Source: Chamaecyparis obtusa (lineage: Eukaryota > Streptophyta > Pinopsida > Cupressales > Cupressaceae). Taken from it: a stretch of 64,000 bases of DNA. The stretch lies in NCBI GenBank assembly GCA_027943335.1, contig BSBK01007732.1:1-64000 (forward strand). The letters run 5' to 3'. Both the position numbers and the translations under genes were made by a program. Of this stretch, positions 1-9,812 are shown in pieces. Within the stretch, counting starts at the first letter, position 1. The number at the start of each line of letters is the position of its first letter. A model generated the notes under the pieces. The model made no database searches, was not told the DNA's origin, and was given only the letters and a program-made list of their open reading frames with translations.

Positions 1-781
1 CTTATTTATATTGTGGATGAGACATGGATAGACATGTCCCTTCATGGGACATGCCTATTCATTGAGACATACTCTTTTAATTAATATAATGACATATATA
101 TAGTATTTCTATAGTCTTATTATATTAATTTTTCTAACACAATAATACTTTACACACACACACACACACACATACACACACACAATAGTATTGTCTTATA
201 GGTTTATCCGACTGAAGTTACCAAACATTAACATATATAAATATTTTATATACCTTTTGAGCCTTGTGGATTAAAGGGATCAACATATTGTTGTAAATGT
301 AATAATTTTTTTCATTATTTTTCTTGCCCCCTATGTCATTTTTTTTCCCCCATTTGAAGGTGTTTCTTGAGTCTAACAACAAAGAGTTCTTGGTTTTCCT
401 GATTAAAAATAAAATTTCAATGCTCATGAACCTTCATGAGCATGTGTTGATCTTCTCTCCTTGTAGATTATTTGTATGAATAAAAAATTTATAAGGACAT
501 CACCCAATTTTGAACTCTAAAACCCTGAAAATATAACTTTGAGAGGGTGATATGTAGCCCACCATGGTTTTTCTATTATAGGTTTTTACAATTGAAACAT
601 TGGATCTTGACCAAGTTCCCATTCCATTACAAATAACCAAGCAATACAAGCTACATACTCAAGAAACTCCACAACAAAGTGTCACAAAATCTCATTCTCA
701 TCTTGTGAAGCCCTTTCCCTCATCTAGTTAGCATTTTCCACTATCCATAGAGGATTTTTATCCCCTCTTTCTTCATCGTTC
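1..781. other. AT-rich intergenic DNA, no gene seen
   Basis: I see no convincing coding frame on either strand. The stretch contains a short (AC)n microsatellite at about 152-184 and otherwise ordinary AT-rich plant intergenic sequence. The last ~200 bases directly precede the retroposed pseudogene and may belong to the insertion target. Confidence 0.5.
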
Positions 782-1432
782 AACTAGGTAGATTGATATC
801 ATCATGGAAAGCTCTCAAACCCTTGCTCAGGGTATCAGTTACATTAAGGAAGATCATCAGAAACACACAAATAGATTGGAGGACACCTCAAATAATCTCT
901 AGGATAAAATAAGGGAAGTTGTTGTTGTTAGTATAAAAACCATGAATAATTCTACTGAAGGTTTGATGAAACTTAATGAACATGCTTAGGCTATTGAATC
1001 CTTTTCTAAAGGCTCTCCCACTTCACCTTCAGTAAGCATTAAATCTGTAAGAATTGGTCACCGAAAGCATTCGGGATCTGTTGGGGATGCAACTAGTGAT
1101 GCTAGTGAGATGGATAAAGCACTATTCTAGGGCCAACTACCAGACTCAGAAGCAAGGACAAGGAGATCACTCTTGTGGATAGCATTGTCAACAAAGTTAG
1201 GAGCATCAATGAAGATCTCATTCATAAAAATGAAGATTTAGTTAAGTCTTTGTAGGTAATTTGGGGTGTCATTTGTCTATTTTTGTCTCTTTTGATTAGC
1301 GTCAATTTTGCATTCATTTAGCAGCTAGTTGTTGACTATCTCTTTTTTATCTCCACTATTTTATTTGTAACTTGGATTTCTGATCTCTGTAAAATAAATT
1401 TACCTTTAATCAAAAACTAGGTAGAGTGATAT
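782..1432 (+). pseudogene. Retroposed, decayed ORF (coiled coil plus two C-terminal membrane segments) with flanking duplication
   Basis: From ATG 804 one frame reads about 108 codons and begins MESSQTLAQGISYIKEDHQK. It is interrupted by TAG codons. Near 1125 the coherent frame shifts; the second frame runs KDKEITLVDSIVNKVRSINE and on to a TAG at 1418-1420. The middle is charged and coiled-coil-like, and the C-terminus has two hydrophobic stretches (about 1256-1322 and 1328-1385). All in-frame stops are TAG, mostly where a glutamine codon would fit. AACTAGGTAGATTGATAT (782-799) recurs with one mismatch at 1415-1432, which looks like a target-site duplication from a LINE-type insertion. I do not recognise the protein. 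It could be a captured cellular cDNA or the 3' part of an unknown retroelement. Confidence 0.5.
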
Positions 1433-2239
1433 ATATTTATTTTATTTTATTTTAAAATAAAGAAGATACCATTTTATATTCTCCTGTTTTTTCCTTTGCT
1501 TTTCATTTATGTTAAGACCATATAGAACATAGAGAGAGAGGGAGAGAGGAGCATGAGACAAACATCTTTTCACGAAGCATTTAGTTTCACTCTTACACAT
1601 CATAATGTCGTCCTCTATTGTGGTCGTATTTCGCGGACATGTAATGACATTTTAATGAAGCACATCAGATAACCACAGCATGCATATCCTTCGCCCTGCA
1701 CTGACGGTGGTTTGAGAGTCTCCATTACCAACGGTTAATGAAGATGTAACCTTGTACCGTTTATTCGGTAGATTTTATATTATGTTATCCAACCTCCCAT
1801 TGATTTAGATGGACGGCAGGAGATTCAAGATCAAACAACACAGGATAAGAATGTGTTTTTTAATGAGTTGTGAGTTAAATTTCTTGTTGTACGAAGCAAG
1901 GGAATCTCGACATTACTTTGATGTGAAAGTAGATTACAACCCTGCAAATTGCTTATTCCGTGAAGGAGGGGTTACATATGCAGAAAAAATAGCCGCGATC
2001 AACGGTTACTTTGGCTTGAAGCTCATGTCATTCTTCTGCTTCCTAAACTTGCTGTAAAAGTGAAAGCTGAGGTAATTGAGAGGCGCAAATTAATCCGCAA
2101 TGGGAGGGTGTTAGCGATATGTAACCGTTGAGAAATGGGAGAGACGTAATACAAGATGTTGATGTCCCATTCCGGGCCACCAGAATTTGAAAATGAATTC
2201 CAGCGGGGTGTTTGTTGGAGTTGGAGAAGAGAGAAATAA
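1433..2239. other. Upstream region of the TPX2-like gene
   Basis: This is intergenic sequence leading into the promoter. It contains a short GA-rich run near 1530-1550 and a less AT-rich stretch around 1600-2200, as expected of a 5' flank. An 82-codon open frame at 1809-2057 has no recognisable product and no second exon I can attach. Confidence 0.4.
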
Positions 2240-2247
2240 TATATAAA
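2240..2247 (+). promoter_or_regulatory. TATA box of the TPX2-like gene
   Basis: TATATAAA lies 43 bases upstream of ATG 2291, within ATAATATATAAAGTCC. A start site about 25-30 bases downstream would give a very short leader of roughly 20 nt. The start codon context AAACAATGGC fits the plant consensus, which supports this ATG over the in-frame ATG two codons later. Confidence 0.6.
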
Positions 2248-2290
2248 GTCCTCAGCCTCAATCCTCGCTTGTCATGTAAAAAGTAAAACA

Positions 2291-5200
2291 ATGGCTATGG
2301 CATTGGAAGTCGGGGAGAACTGTAATCCCAATTCAAATTGCCAAGAATTCTCTCATTCTCTCTATCGATATAACACCCACAATGCAAATACACCCAAGAT
2401 CAGGGTTCCTAATTCGGCCATTAAGGATTTTGAGAGCTCTTCATCTGTCTCAGAATCTTCTGAGGGAAATGAGAGCAGCAGTACTAGTAATAGTGGGAAG
2501 AGGGTACGGAGAAGATGGGTGTTTCCTGCCAAAAATGAATGCAGCAGGTGCCTCCTTGCTCAAACTGTTCTCCAATTTCTTCCCAGTTGAAATCATTTGC
2601 TTCAACTAATTAAGTGGGTGTTTGTGTTTAAGCAGCTGTGGAAGTACAGAGGCGTCCAAGAAGGGAGTTTGGGTAGTTATTTTATTTCCTCTATTCTCAA
2701 TCTGTTCTTATTTCATAGATACAATTTCATTTTCATCATTGCTGTTTCTGGATTAGGGTTTCCAATTATGATCATATTTTATCATAATCTTCATCAAATT
2801 GATATAAAACTATAGAAATTAAGAAATATTGATAGAAAAAATTCTCACTATCTAATATTATGTCTCTTATTATAATTTTTTAACCGAGATTTAATCCTGA
2901 CAACAGTTGTTTCTGGATGGAATTGTTTGAAAGATTTTGTAGCAACCTTTTGAATCATCTTTCACTATCCATCGTCATCAGATTGATACAGAACCACAGA
3001 AATTTAAAAAAACTGTTTATGTTTTAAATTTTGTCAGATATTTTGTTTTAAAACTCTATTCGGATGTAAGTAGTAGAAGCATCATTATGTATGTAGGCTT
3101 TAAATTTTAGTTTAGGTTTTGCTTTTCCTCATACTTCATAAGGATAAAGACTGTTTTGTGGATGCCCTAGTTCTTTACTCTGGGATTGTTTATCTGTTTC
3201 AAGGGCAACTGACAAATCTACAATTTTTATACTTTCTTATATCTTAATATTAATCAAAACTCTCTCAGCTTCGACCTCTTATAAAATAAAAACAACTCTC
3301 AAACTACCGGCCTCTTTATCTTTTCTTGCTATATTTTGTAAGAAAGATTTAATCTTCATCATTGTTAGCTAAGCTTGATTTGTGAATTACAACGTGTAAA
3401 ATTATTATATGTGAATCAAGCTCAACTATCATCATAGACTATGGAAGTCTCATTCTGAATTTAACTGGAAGAAATTTTTACATCAATCTTTCATATTATA
3501 TTATATTGTCCATCATCATCATATTGATACAGAACTACCGAAATAAAAAATGTTGATAAAAAAAGTTTCAACTACCTAATCCAAAAACAACACGGCCATA
3601 AATTTGAAAATCTGGTGCAAAACAAGGTCTTAAATTTGAAAATCAGATATCATTATGGGATGTAATCTTATTTTTTGTGATCTGTCTAACAGAAAAAGTC
3701 GAATTCCCATGAAAGAGCAGAGAAGTCTGACAAGCGAGTTGTAAAATTTACAAGCGTAAAGCCATTTGAGCTCAAGACACAGGTAACGTACTGTTCTGGT
3801 AAAGATTAATTTCCTTCGGTTCATGCAAACATTCTTCTATGGGTAACGGCTAATTTTCATTGTTTCATTCTACCCCTACTTTTCCTGCTTGTTTACTGTC
3901 GTTTTCTACTGATTTATATTTGAGTAAGACTGTTTATCTTTGTCTTGGTTATCGCGGGAGTTTCTTCAGTTTTTGAAGGTCAACTGGGTGATGGGAAATT
4001 GAATTCCATGTTGGCAGATCGGTTTATACTGAACAATCATATGTCCATTATTTACAGAAACGACCATGATCCCTTACTTGGGCGCTACTTAACCTCCTTT
4101 TATTTGGAGTGTGGTCTCTCGGATTATTTAAGTTTGCTGCTTAATTTTATATAAATTTTGGTTGACTATTAAAAAAGATATTTTAGAATATTTTTATAAT
4201 ACTGAGTTAGAGTTTACTATTTGAAATTTTTGTTGTAAATAAATAGGGTGTTAAAATTTAAGCAATAAAAATAGGTAGGACAGAATTTTAGAGAAAGTCA
4301 AATTGTGATATTTCTATTAGAATTCATATATGTAGTGTTTGAGTCAAACTTATTGACCTATGTTTCATGAGTAGTGGTTCACAAGAACCCATCTTTTATA
4401 AGAGTGAATGGAACATGTAACACTCATTGCATGTACAGAGATGAATGAGTGCTAAGTGTTCCATTTGTTCTCATTAGAGATGGATTCTTGTGAACCACTA
4501 CTCATGAAACATGGGTCAATGAGTTTGACTAAAAAACTACACACTTGAATTCTAATAGAAATATCATGAAAAAATACAATTACAATTGTTAAAAAAAAAA
4601 GTGAATAAAACAAATTAACTAAATAATGTCATAAAACTTTTCTATTAGTTAGTGTACTGATAACAAATAAGAATTTATATAAGCAAACATATGACTTATA
4701 TATAATTGTGAATAAAGATGTAGTTTGTGTGCACAATGTATTATTTTAGTCTCTTAATATGTAATATATTTTTGTAGTATCCATGAATGGGAAACAAAAG
4801 GTTCTTATAATATTGTATCATTTTTTGTAAATATTTATTTTCAGTCAATATATGTTTCTCTTAGCCATATTTTAATGTTTAGTCTATTTATGTTTCTATA
4901 TTTTAAATGCAACAAGATTATTGTAGATGATATGCTTACATGCTTGAGAAAAGTAATATTTAAATTATTCACTACAAATACACATGACAATGATTTTAGA
5001 AGTTGCTCTTGTTTTGCAGCAAAGGGGCCAGTTAAAGGAGCAAGAGTTTATGAAAAAGTTAAATAAGATGCTTGTTCAAGAAGGAAAAAGTCGTATCCCA
5101 ATTGCACAAGACTTACCATTGACCACAGATGAACCACATGTGCTCTTACTATAACTCTTACTATAATATATCTATTGAGATCCTTTTCAGAGATCAAGCA

Positions 5201-6227
5201 TGTGCTTTCATGATTGATTTCATTATCAACCATAAGTCAACTTTGTTTACTCCTTTGAAAACTATCAGATTTTGCTAAAGCCACCAACAAGAGGGAATAC
5301 AAAGCCATTGGATGTAAAGCTTTGTAGTGAGACAAGAGCAAGTGCACGAGCTAAATTTGATCAAATGGTAAATCCTCTAATTATACATTTGAAAATAATT
5401 AGGAATTACCTTTTTTTTGTTTATGCAATGAATGCCAATCTACTTTTGATTAAATATAGTTATTAAATCCCTATTTCATATTAATGAATAAAATTTATTG
5501 GACTACATGTATAATAGTTGATTAAAAGATCAATTTTAGATTTTATTTTCTCTCACTAGTTTCTATTAGGTGTCAATTTCAATCTCATATTTTTCTCATT
5601 ATTTTCCTCATATGCCAAATCAATTCTTAAAAAAGGCTTTAATAATTTCTTATGAAGATTGGATCATTATACAATGTTAGATTTTACTTTCTTTGAACTA
5701 CTCTCTAAATCAAATATTTTTAATTTTTAAAGCACAAATATTTTAGAGGATCTATGTTGTGAATTTTTTTGTTAAAATTGGTGTGCCACTTATTAGATTG
5801 CAGAAAAACATTATTATCTTGAGCAACGTAGGCTAGAAGAAGAAAAGATACAAAAGGTTTGTCCATAAAAGGCCTCACTTCTTTTTACTTTGATCTTCCT
5901 TTTGAATGTCATTATCCACAAATATAGTTAATTGATTATGATAAATTTAATAGGCACTTGAAATGGAAGAAGTTAAGAGAATGAGGCAAGAAATGATTCC
6001 TCGAGCTCAAATGATGCCTTTCTTTGATCAACCCTTTATTCCACAAAGGTTTGCTCCTAATTTTATGTGGAAATTACAATATTTATATATTATTCTTAAA
6101 TATTTATATTTTTTAATTTCTTTTTGGTTTTATATTCAACAGGTCCACAAAGCCTCTCACACTCCCAAAGGAGCCAAACTTTCACACAACTTATACTAAA
6201 AGGGCCAACTGGGGTTTATGCATGTGA
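2291..6227 (+). CDS. Short TPX2-family (PF06886-type) microtubule-associated protein, 8 exons
   Basis: The spliced model has exons 2291-2547, 2636-2672, 3693-3782, 5020-5139, 5269-5367, 5797-5856, 5954-6048 and 6143-6227. All introns are GT-AG, all phases agree, and the 843 nt encode 280 residues plus TGA. Residues 1-98 are Ser-rich and look disordered. Residues ~99-168 include VKPFELKTQ and, across the exon 4 splice, a charged helix followed by IPIAQDLPLTTDEP. Residues ~180-253 match the TPX2 C-terminal domain, with KPLDVKL, RASARAKFDQ, a Glu/Lys-rich helix, then IPRAQMMPFFDQPFIPQRST. Plant proteins of this family bind microtubules and act in spindle or cortical array organisation. This one is shorter than canonical TPX2 and lacks a recognisable Aurora-binding N-terminus, so it resembles the small TPX2-like members. 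Exons 3-8 are strong. Exon 2 (37 nt) and the end of exon 1 rest on splice-site fit only. No stop or frameshift is seen. Confidence 0.82.
4306..4566. mobile_element. Foldback MITE-like element in intron 3 of the TPX2-like gene
   Basis: The left arm (from TGATATTTCTATTAGAATTC) and right arm (ending GAATTCTAATAGAAATATCA) are inverted copies. The complementarity continues inward through GTCAAACT, TTTCATGAGTAGTGGTTCAC and AGTGAATGGAACA to a short loop near 4430. The whole 261-bp unit can therefore fold into one imperfect hairpin. It has no coding capacity, and I could not fix a target-site duplication. It could be a MITE or a local inverted duplication. It lies between exon 3 and exon 4, so it would be transcribed and removed with the intron. 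Confidence 0.7.
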
Positions 6228-7027
6228 AATATCATAGGATATAACATAGAAATACACATCATTATATGTGTTGGATAAGCATATAACTAAAATACCTTCG
6301 ATGCTAATTTTAGAGGTACTTGAATCTCAATGAATAGGGTCCAGTAGGGATTTCATTTCATATTGCTATGCATTCAAATGAAGAAAAAAATGCATAATGT
6401 AACCTAAATCCCACATTTTATATACAACTATGTAATGTGTGGGAGGGAATGGAGTGGGGATGAATAAGAATTGATTATTCTGTATATCATTTAATGTAAT
6501 TTTATGAAATATTATATAGCATTTTTAGGATACAACCAATGGTCGGTCAAGAATTTTAGAGCACAAATCTCTTTTATCTTTTGTAAAATGGTATTTTTCT
6601 ATGGTTATCCTCCATGAAATATTGTGTTTATAATATGTCTAAACTTATTCCTTATTTATATTTATATGTATCAATGGATCTTTCCACAAAGCACATCAAA
6701 TAGATTTGTTGATATAAAAACTAAAAGCTCCTATATAATATTAGCATGAAGTTCACAAACACTATAAAGAGAAAGAGAAAAAGATTTAATTATGACCTTG
6801 GAATTTTCTACCATCCACTATTGTTCTTAGACCATGTCATAACATATTGACATTTACACTTCAATCAAAAATATGTTAAATTTTATTTTTTATCTAATTT
6901 TTAAAATGTGTATAAAATGATAATATAAATATCAATGAACATTAAATATCTATTTTATTTTACAAATAATAGATAAAATAATATAAAAATTATTCAAAGA
7001 TAGAATTGGCCACTTATAAACTATGAT
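6228..7027. other. 3' flank of the TPX2-like gene, no gene seen
   Basis: AT-rich sequence that should hold the 3' untranslated region and polyadenylation signals; candidates around 6460-6520 are weak. No coding frame or named repeat is recognised before the microsatellite. Confidence 0.4.
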
Positions 7028-7042
7028 CACACACACACACAG

Positions 7043-7135
<93 letters not shown>
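7028..7135. repeat. Compound microsatellite (CA)n(TA)n(GA)n
   Basis: A CA run, a TA run and a long GA run follow each other directly. They end one base before GTTGT, the 5' target-site duplication of the LTR element A. The Leu/Ser-rich open frames that cross this region are artefacts of the repeat. Confidence 0.95.
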
Positions 7136-7137
<2 letters not shown>

Positions 7138-7194
7138 TTGTTGTTGGCATTAAGCAGGATTGCCACTAGTGACAACACTTATTTGCATCCTGAG

Positions 7195-7357
7195 TGCAAA
7201 CCGAGCAGGACAGTGCAAACCGAGCAGAATAGTGCAAACCGAGAAGGATAGTGCAAACCGAGCAGAACAGTGCAAACCGAGCAGGACAGTGCAAACCGAG
7301 CAGAACAGTGCAAACCGAGCAGGACAGTGCAAACCGAGCAGGACAGTGTAAACCGAG
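7195..7357 (+). repeat. 19-bp minisatellite in the A 5' LTR
   Basis: There are eight full copies of TGCAAACCGAGCAGGACAG and variants (GAACAG, GAATAG, GGATAG), plus a ninth partial copy. Every copy carries ACCGAG, the motif that recurs without fixed spacing through the rest of the element. The same array occurs in the 3' LTR at 12219-12381 with the same copy number, so its length was copied at reverse transcription. Confidence 0.95.
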
Positions 7358-7600
7358 TGACATTATGTCTACCGAGTCACAAGTATTTACCGAGTTCGAA
7401 ACTTACCGAGTGGTTAGTATGAACCGTGCCTTCACTTCTACCGAGTGCATGACGATGCCGAGTAATGCAGTGGATGCCGAGTATCAGAAAGTCACCGAGT
7501 TAGTTTGCAGGAACCGTGTAACCATACTTGGGCCAACTTAGTAGCACTTATGTTTATTTGTCAAGCTGACTTTGTAATTGTAATTAATTGTTTAGACTTG

Positions 7601-7608
7601 TATATAAA
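7601..7608 (+). promoter_or_regulatory. TATA box of element A
   Basis: TATATAAA within ACTTGTATATAAACAATG lies about 460 bases into the LTR, so U3 would be 7142 to about 7630. The 3' LTR copy is at 12624-12631. It is the only good TATA in the LTR and follows directly on the ACCGAG-rich segment. Confidence 0.6.
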
Positions 7609-8241
7609 CAATGTTGTACAAATACCAAGTAGTATGAATGTGAAAAAAAAAAAGCAGAGATAAAAGGGCAGAAACTAGTGAATTACAAAGGGCTACTATA
7701 CATAAGGAGCAGCAGAGACAAATTCATCACAGAAGGTGATCAATACATCAACGAATCTCATTCAGCAATCCAGTTGCAAAGTAAGAGATATACTGTTTCA
7801 TTTTAACCAGTGAATCAGTACTAAAATCCTCTAACCAGGTAGACTTAACAGTGTTTTGTAAAATCTCTTTACCGAGTACATACTTCTTTTGTAAGTTTGT
7901 AAAAATCCTTTAACAGGGTGGATTTAGCAATCCTTATTGCTCCTAGCAGGGCAGATCATCAGAAGTGATCAATGTAAGCCTCAACCGGCCAACTTTATAC
8001 TGCAGTATTAAAGCTTTGTGGGTTTCATCCCCACCCCAGTTTTACTTTCTTTTGGAAGGTTTCTGGGTAACCAAATCTATGTGTCATTGTTGTGAATGCT
8101 TTTAAGTTTCATGCTTTCTATATGCAAAAGGATAAAGTGAACTATATGTTAATACATTTGATATTGAAAGAAAATTTTGAAGTTACTGATTCACCCCTCC
8201 CCTCTCAGTAACTTGGTTAATTCTTGAATATTTCCAACAAT

Positions 8242-8254
8242 TGGTATCAGAGCT
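8242..8254 (+). other. Primer binding site (initiator methionine tRNA) of element A
   Basis: TGGTATCAGAGCT starts two bases after the 5' LTR. TGGTATCAGAGC is complementary to the 3' end of plant initiator tRNA-Met and is the usual PBS of Ty1/copia and Sirevirus elements. Confidence 0.93.
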
Positions 8255-8305
8255 GTATTGGTTCTCAAGATAAAGCTTAACTAGCTTGAGCAAAGATCCA
8301 GGACA

Positions 8306-9430
8306 ATGGAGGTATTCAAACTGAACAAGGTGATTGAAAATGAAAAGCTAGATCTGGAAATGGCCATAGCTAAACTTAAAGAAGCAAAAGAACATCTTTC
8401 CCAATCCCTAAGAAGAAGGAAGGAACTTGCAAATCAGATGAATGATCATAATTACATTGAAGAAAAGATTGAAGATCTTTTTCCCTCAGATAGCTCAGAT
8501 GAAGCAAACAATGCTGTCAAAGAACTCCTAGAAAAGAATGGGTCTCTACAGGAAGAAGTGAGAAAATTAAAAAGAGAACAAGAACTACACTCAACAAGAT
8601 TTTGTGAGATCTTAGAACAAAGAAACAAGTTGAAAGATGAATTAGATGGAAGGAACAATGAAGTCCAAAATAAAACCCTTCAGCTAGAAAACCTAATTGA
8701 TCAGATCTCCCATACAAATGAGGAAATTCTGACTCTAAGATCAGAAATAGAAAGCACAAGAGAAAAACTAAGATCTGAAAAGCAAATCAATCTAAGATTG
8801 ATGGATGACCTAAACACCAAAAAACAAATCAATGAAAGAATGCTGAAGAGCCAAGAAGACTTAAATCAGCTATATGATCGAAATCTTCATAGGCAAAAAG
8901 GAAAAGTAGGACTTGGATACAAAGGAGAAGGTGAATCTTCTAAGCAAGGTACTCAAAGGAATCAAAAACCTACTTGTAATCATTGTGGCAAAATGGGACA
9001 TACTTCAAATAAATGTTGGAGCAATGAAAAAGCAGAATTCAATGGAAAATGCTACAACTGCAATCAGCATGGTCACAAAGCAAATGAATGCAGGGAAAAA
9101 CCAAGATTCAAAGGTAATTGTCTCAAATGCAACAAACAAGGTCACAATGCATCCGAGTGCAGATCAAAAACATTCAATCCAGCAGAACAAATTATGAAAG
9201 CAATGTTTGGATGGGATTACAACACTTGGTGTAGATGTCATTACTGTGGAGAATATGGACACATTGGCATGAACTGCATAAAACATCATCTAAGGAAAAG
9301 AGATACTACCATACGATGTTTCAAATGCACTAAACTCGGTCATATAGCCAAAAATTGCATGAATGCTAGTGAAGTTGAAGATGGAAAGAAGAATGAAGAA
9401 ACTAAGGTCAGGAAACAGATGAGACAATAG
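8306..9430 (+). CDS. Element A ORF1: gag-like protein with coiled coil and five CCHC zinc knuckles
   Basis: A 374-residue intact ORF begins at the first ATG after the PBS. Residues ~10-195 are long charged heptad-like helices with many Glu, Lys and Leu, predicted coiled coil. Residues ~220-350 carry five CX2CX4HX4C knuckles: CNHCGKMGHTSNKC, CYNCNQHGHKANEC, CLKCNKQGHNASEC, CHYCGEYGHIGMNC and CFKCTKLGHIAKNC. Zinc knuckles bind RNA in nucleocapsid proteins, so this is probably the particle or RNA-packaging protein. Five knuckles are more than the one or two usual in Ty1/copia gag. I cannot recognise the usual copia gag core upstream, so it may be a replacement gag. The frame is open although the element lacks pol, which suggests selection until recently. 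Confidence 0.85.
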   Translation: MEVFKLNKVIENEKLDLEMAIAKLKEAKEHLSQSLRRRKELANQMNDHNYIEEKIEDLFPSDSSDEANNAVKELLEKNGSLQEEVRKLKREQELHSTRFCEILEQRNKLKDELDGRNNEVQNKTLQLENLIDQISHTNEEILTLRSEIESTREKLRSEKQINLRLMDDLNTKKQINERMLKSQEDLNQLYDRNLHRQKGKVGLGYKGEGESSKQGTQRNQKPTCNHCGKMGHTSNKCWSNEKAEFNGKCYNCNQHGHKANECREKPRFKGNCLKCNKQGHNASECRSKTFNPAEQIMKAMFGWDYNTWCRCHYCGEYGHIGMNCIKHHLRKRDTTIRCFKCTKLGHIAKNCMNASEVEDGKKNEETKVRKQMRQ

Positions 9431-9812
9431 TGGATTCCTAAATCTACCGAGCAAACCAGTCCAAGTAATGGAATGGGTGGCTCTACCGACTCAAACTAAA
9501 TTCTCAAGAAAGCACTGGAACTGTATTCTCATAGACAAATTTCAAGCAGTTCCAGTACTGAATTAAAAAGAAAGATCTAAATCGGCATACAAAATGCAAT
9601 AAGATCACAGGAAGGTCGGTATCAGTTTTCACCAAGCGAGGTTGGGAGCTGTCTAATATGATTACCGAGCGAGGTTCACCGAGTTGTGAAGTCTTTACTG
9701 AGCAATTAATTCATAGTGGGTAACAGTCTATCGGAATTCATACCCTAATTTCTACTGAGCATTAATGACAGAGTTGTAAACAAAAGGCAAGAAATCAAAC
9801 TCATTCTTCACC
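9431..9812 (+). other. Element A spacer between ORF1 and ORF2, ACCGAG-rich
   Basis: This non-coding ~380-bp stretch sits where pol would be in an autonomous relative. It contains several ACCGAG, ACCGAC and ACTGAG motifs, for example near 9445, 9485, 9663, 9678 and 9697. No RT, integrase or protease remnant is visible in any frame. Confidence 0.6.

Larger units (their letters stand above)
7142..8239 (+). repeat. Element A 5' LTR
   Basis: This 1098-bp repeat is nearly identical to 12168-13262. It begins TGTTGGCATTAAGC and ends TTTCCAACA. It contains a 19-bp minisatellite near its start, a cluster of ACCGAGT motifs (7360-7520), a TATA box at 7601 and a poly-A stretch near 7645. The boundaries are fixed by the target-site duplication on the left and the PBS on the right. 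Confidence 0.93.

Noticed and set aside
1809..2057. 82-codon open frame upstream of the TPX2-like gene
   Set aside because: No recognisable domain and no promoter or splicing partner. It lies just upstream of a well-placed TATA box.
2291..2690. AP2/ERF (cytokinin response factor-like) gene suggested by KYRGV and a Ser-rich, Arg-rich segment
   Set aside because: The KYRGV match continues poorly and exists in only one frame. In another frame the same bases form a short exon with correct splice sites and phase that joins the TPX2-like exons downstream.
3945..4154. 69-codon open frame in intron 3
   Set aside because: It has no recognisable motif, no splice sites matching the gene's phase, and exons 3 and 4 join properly without it.
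6950..7150. Ser/Leu-repeat open frame
   Set aside because: It translates the (GA)n microsatellite.
7150..7541. Repetitive open frames on both strands over the start of the A 5' LTR, and the same at 12148-12565
   Set aside because: They arise from the 19-bp minisatellite in the LTR, which stays open in several frames because the unit lacks stops. They do not look like real proteins.
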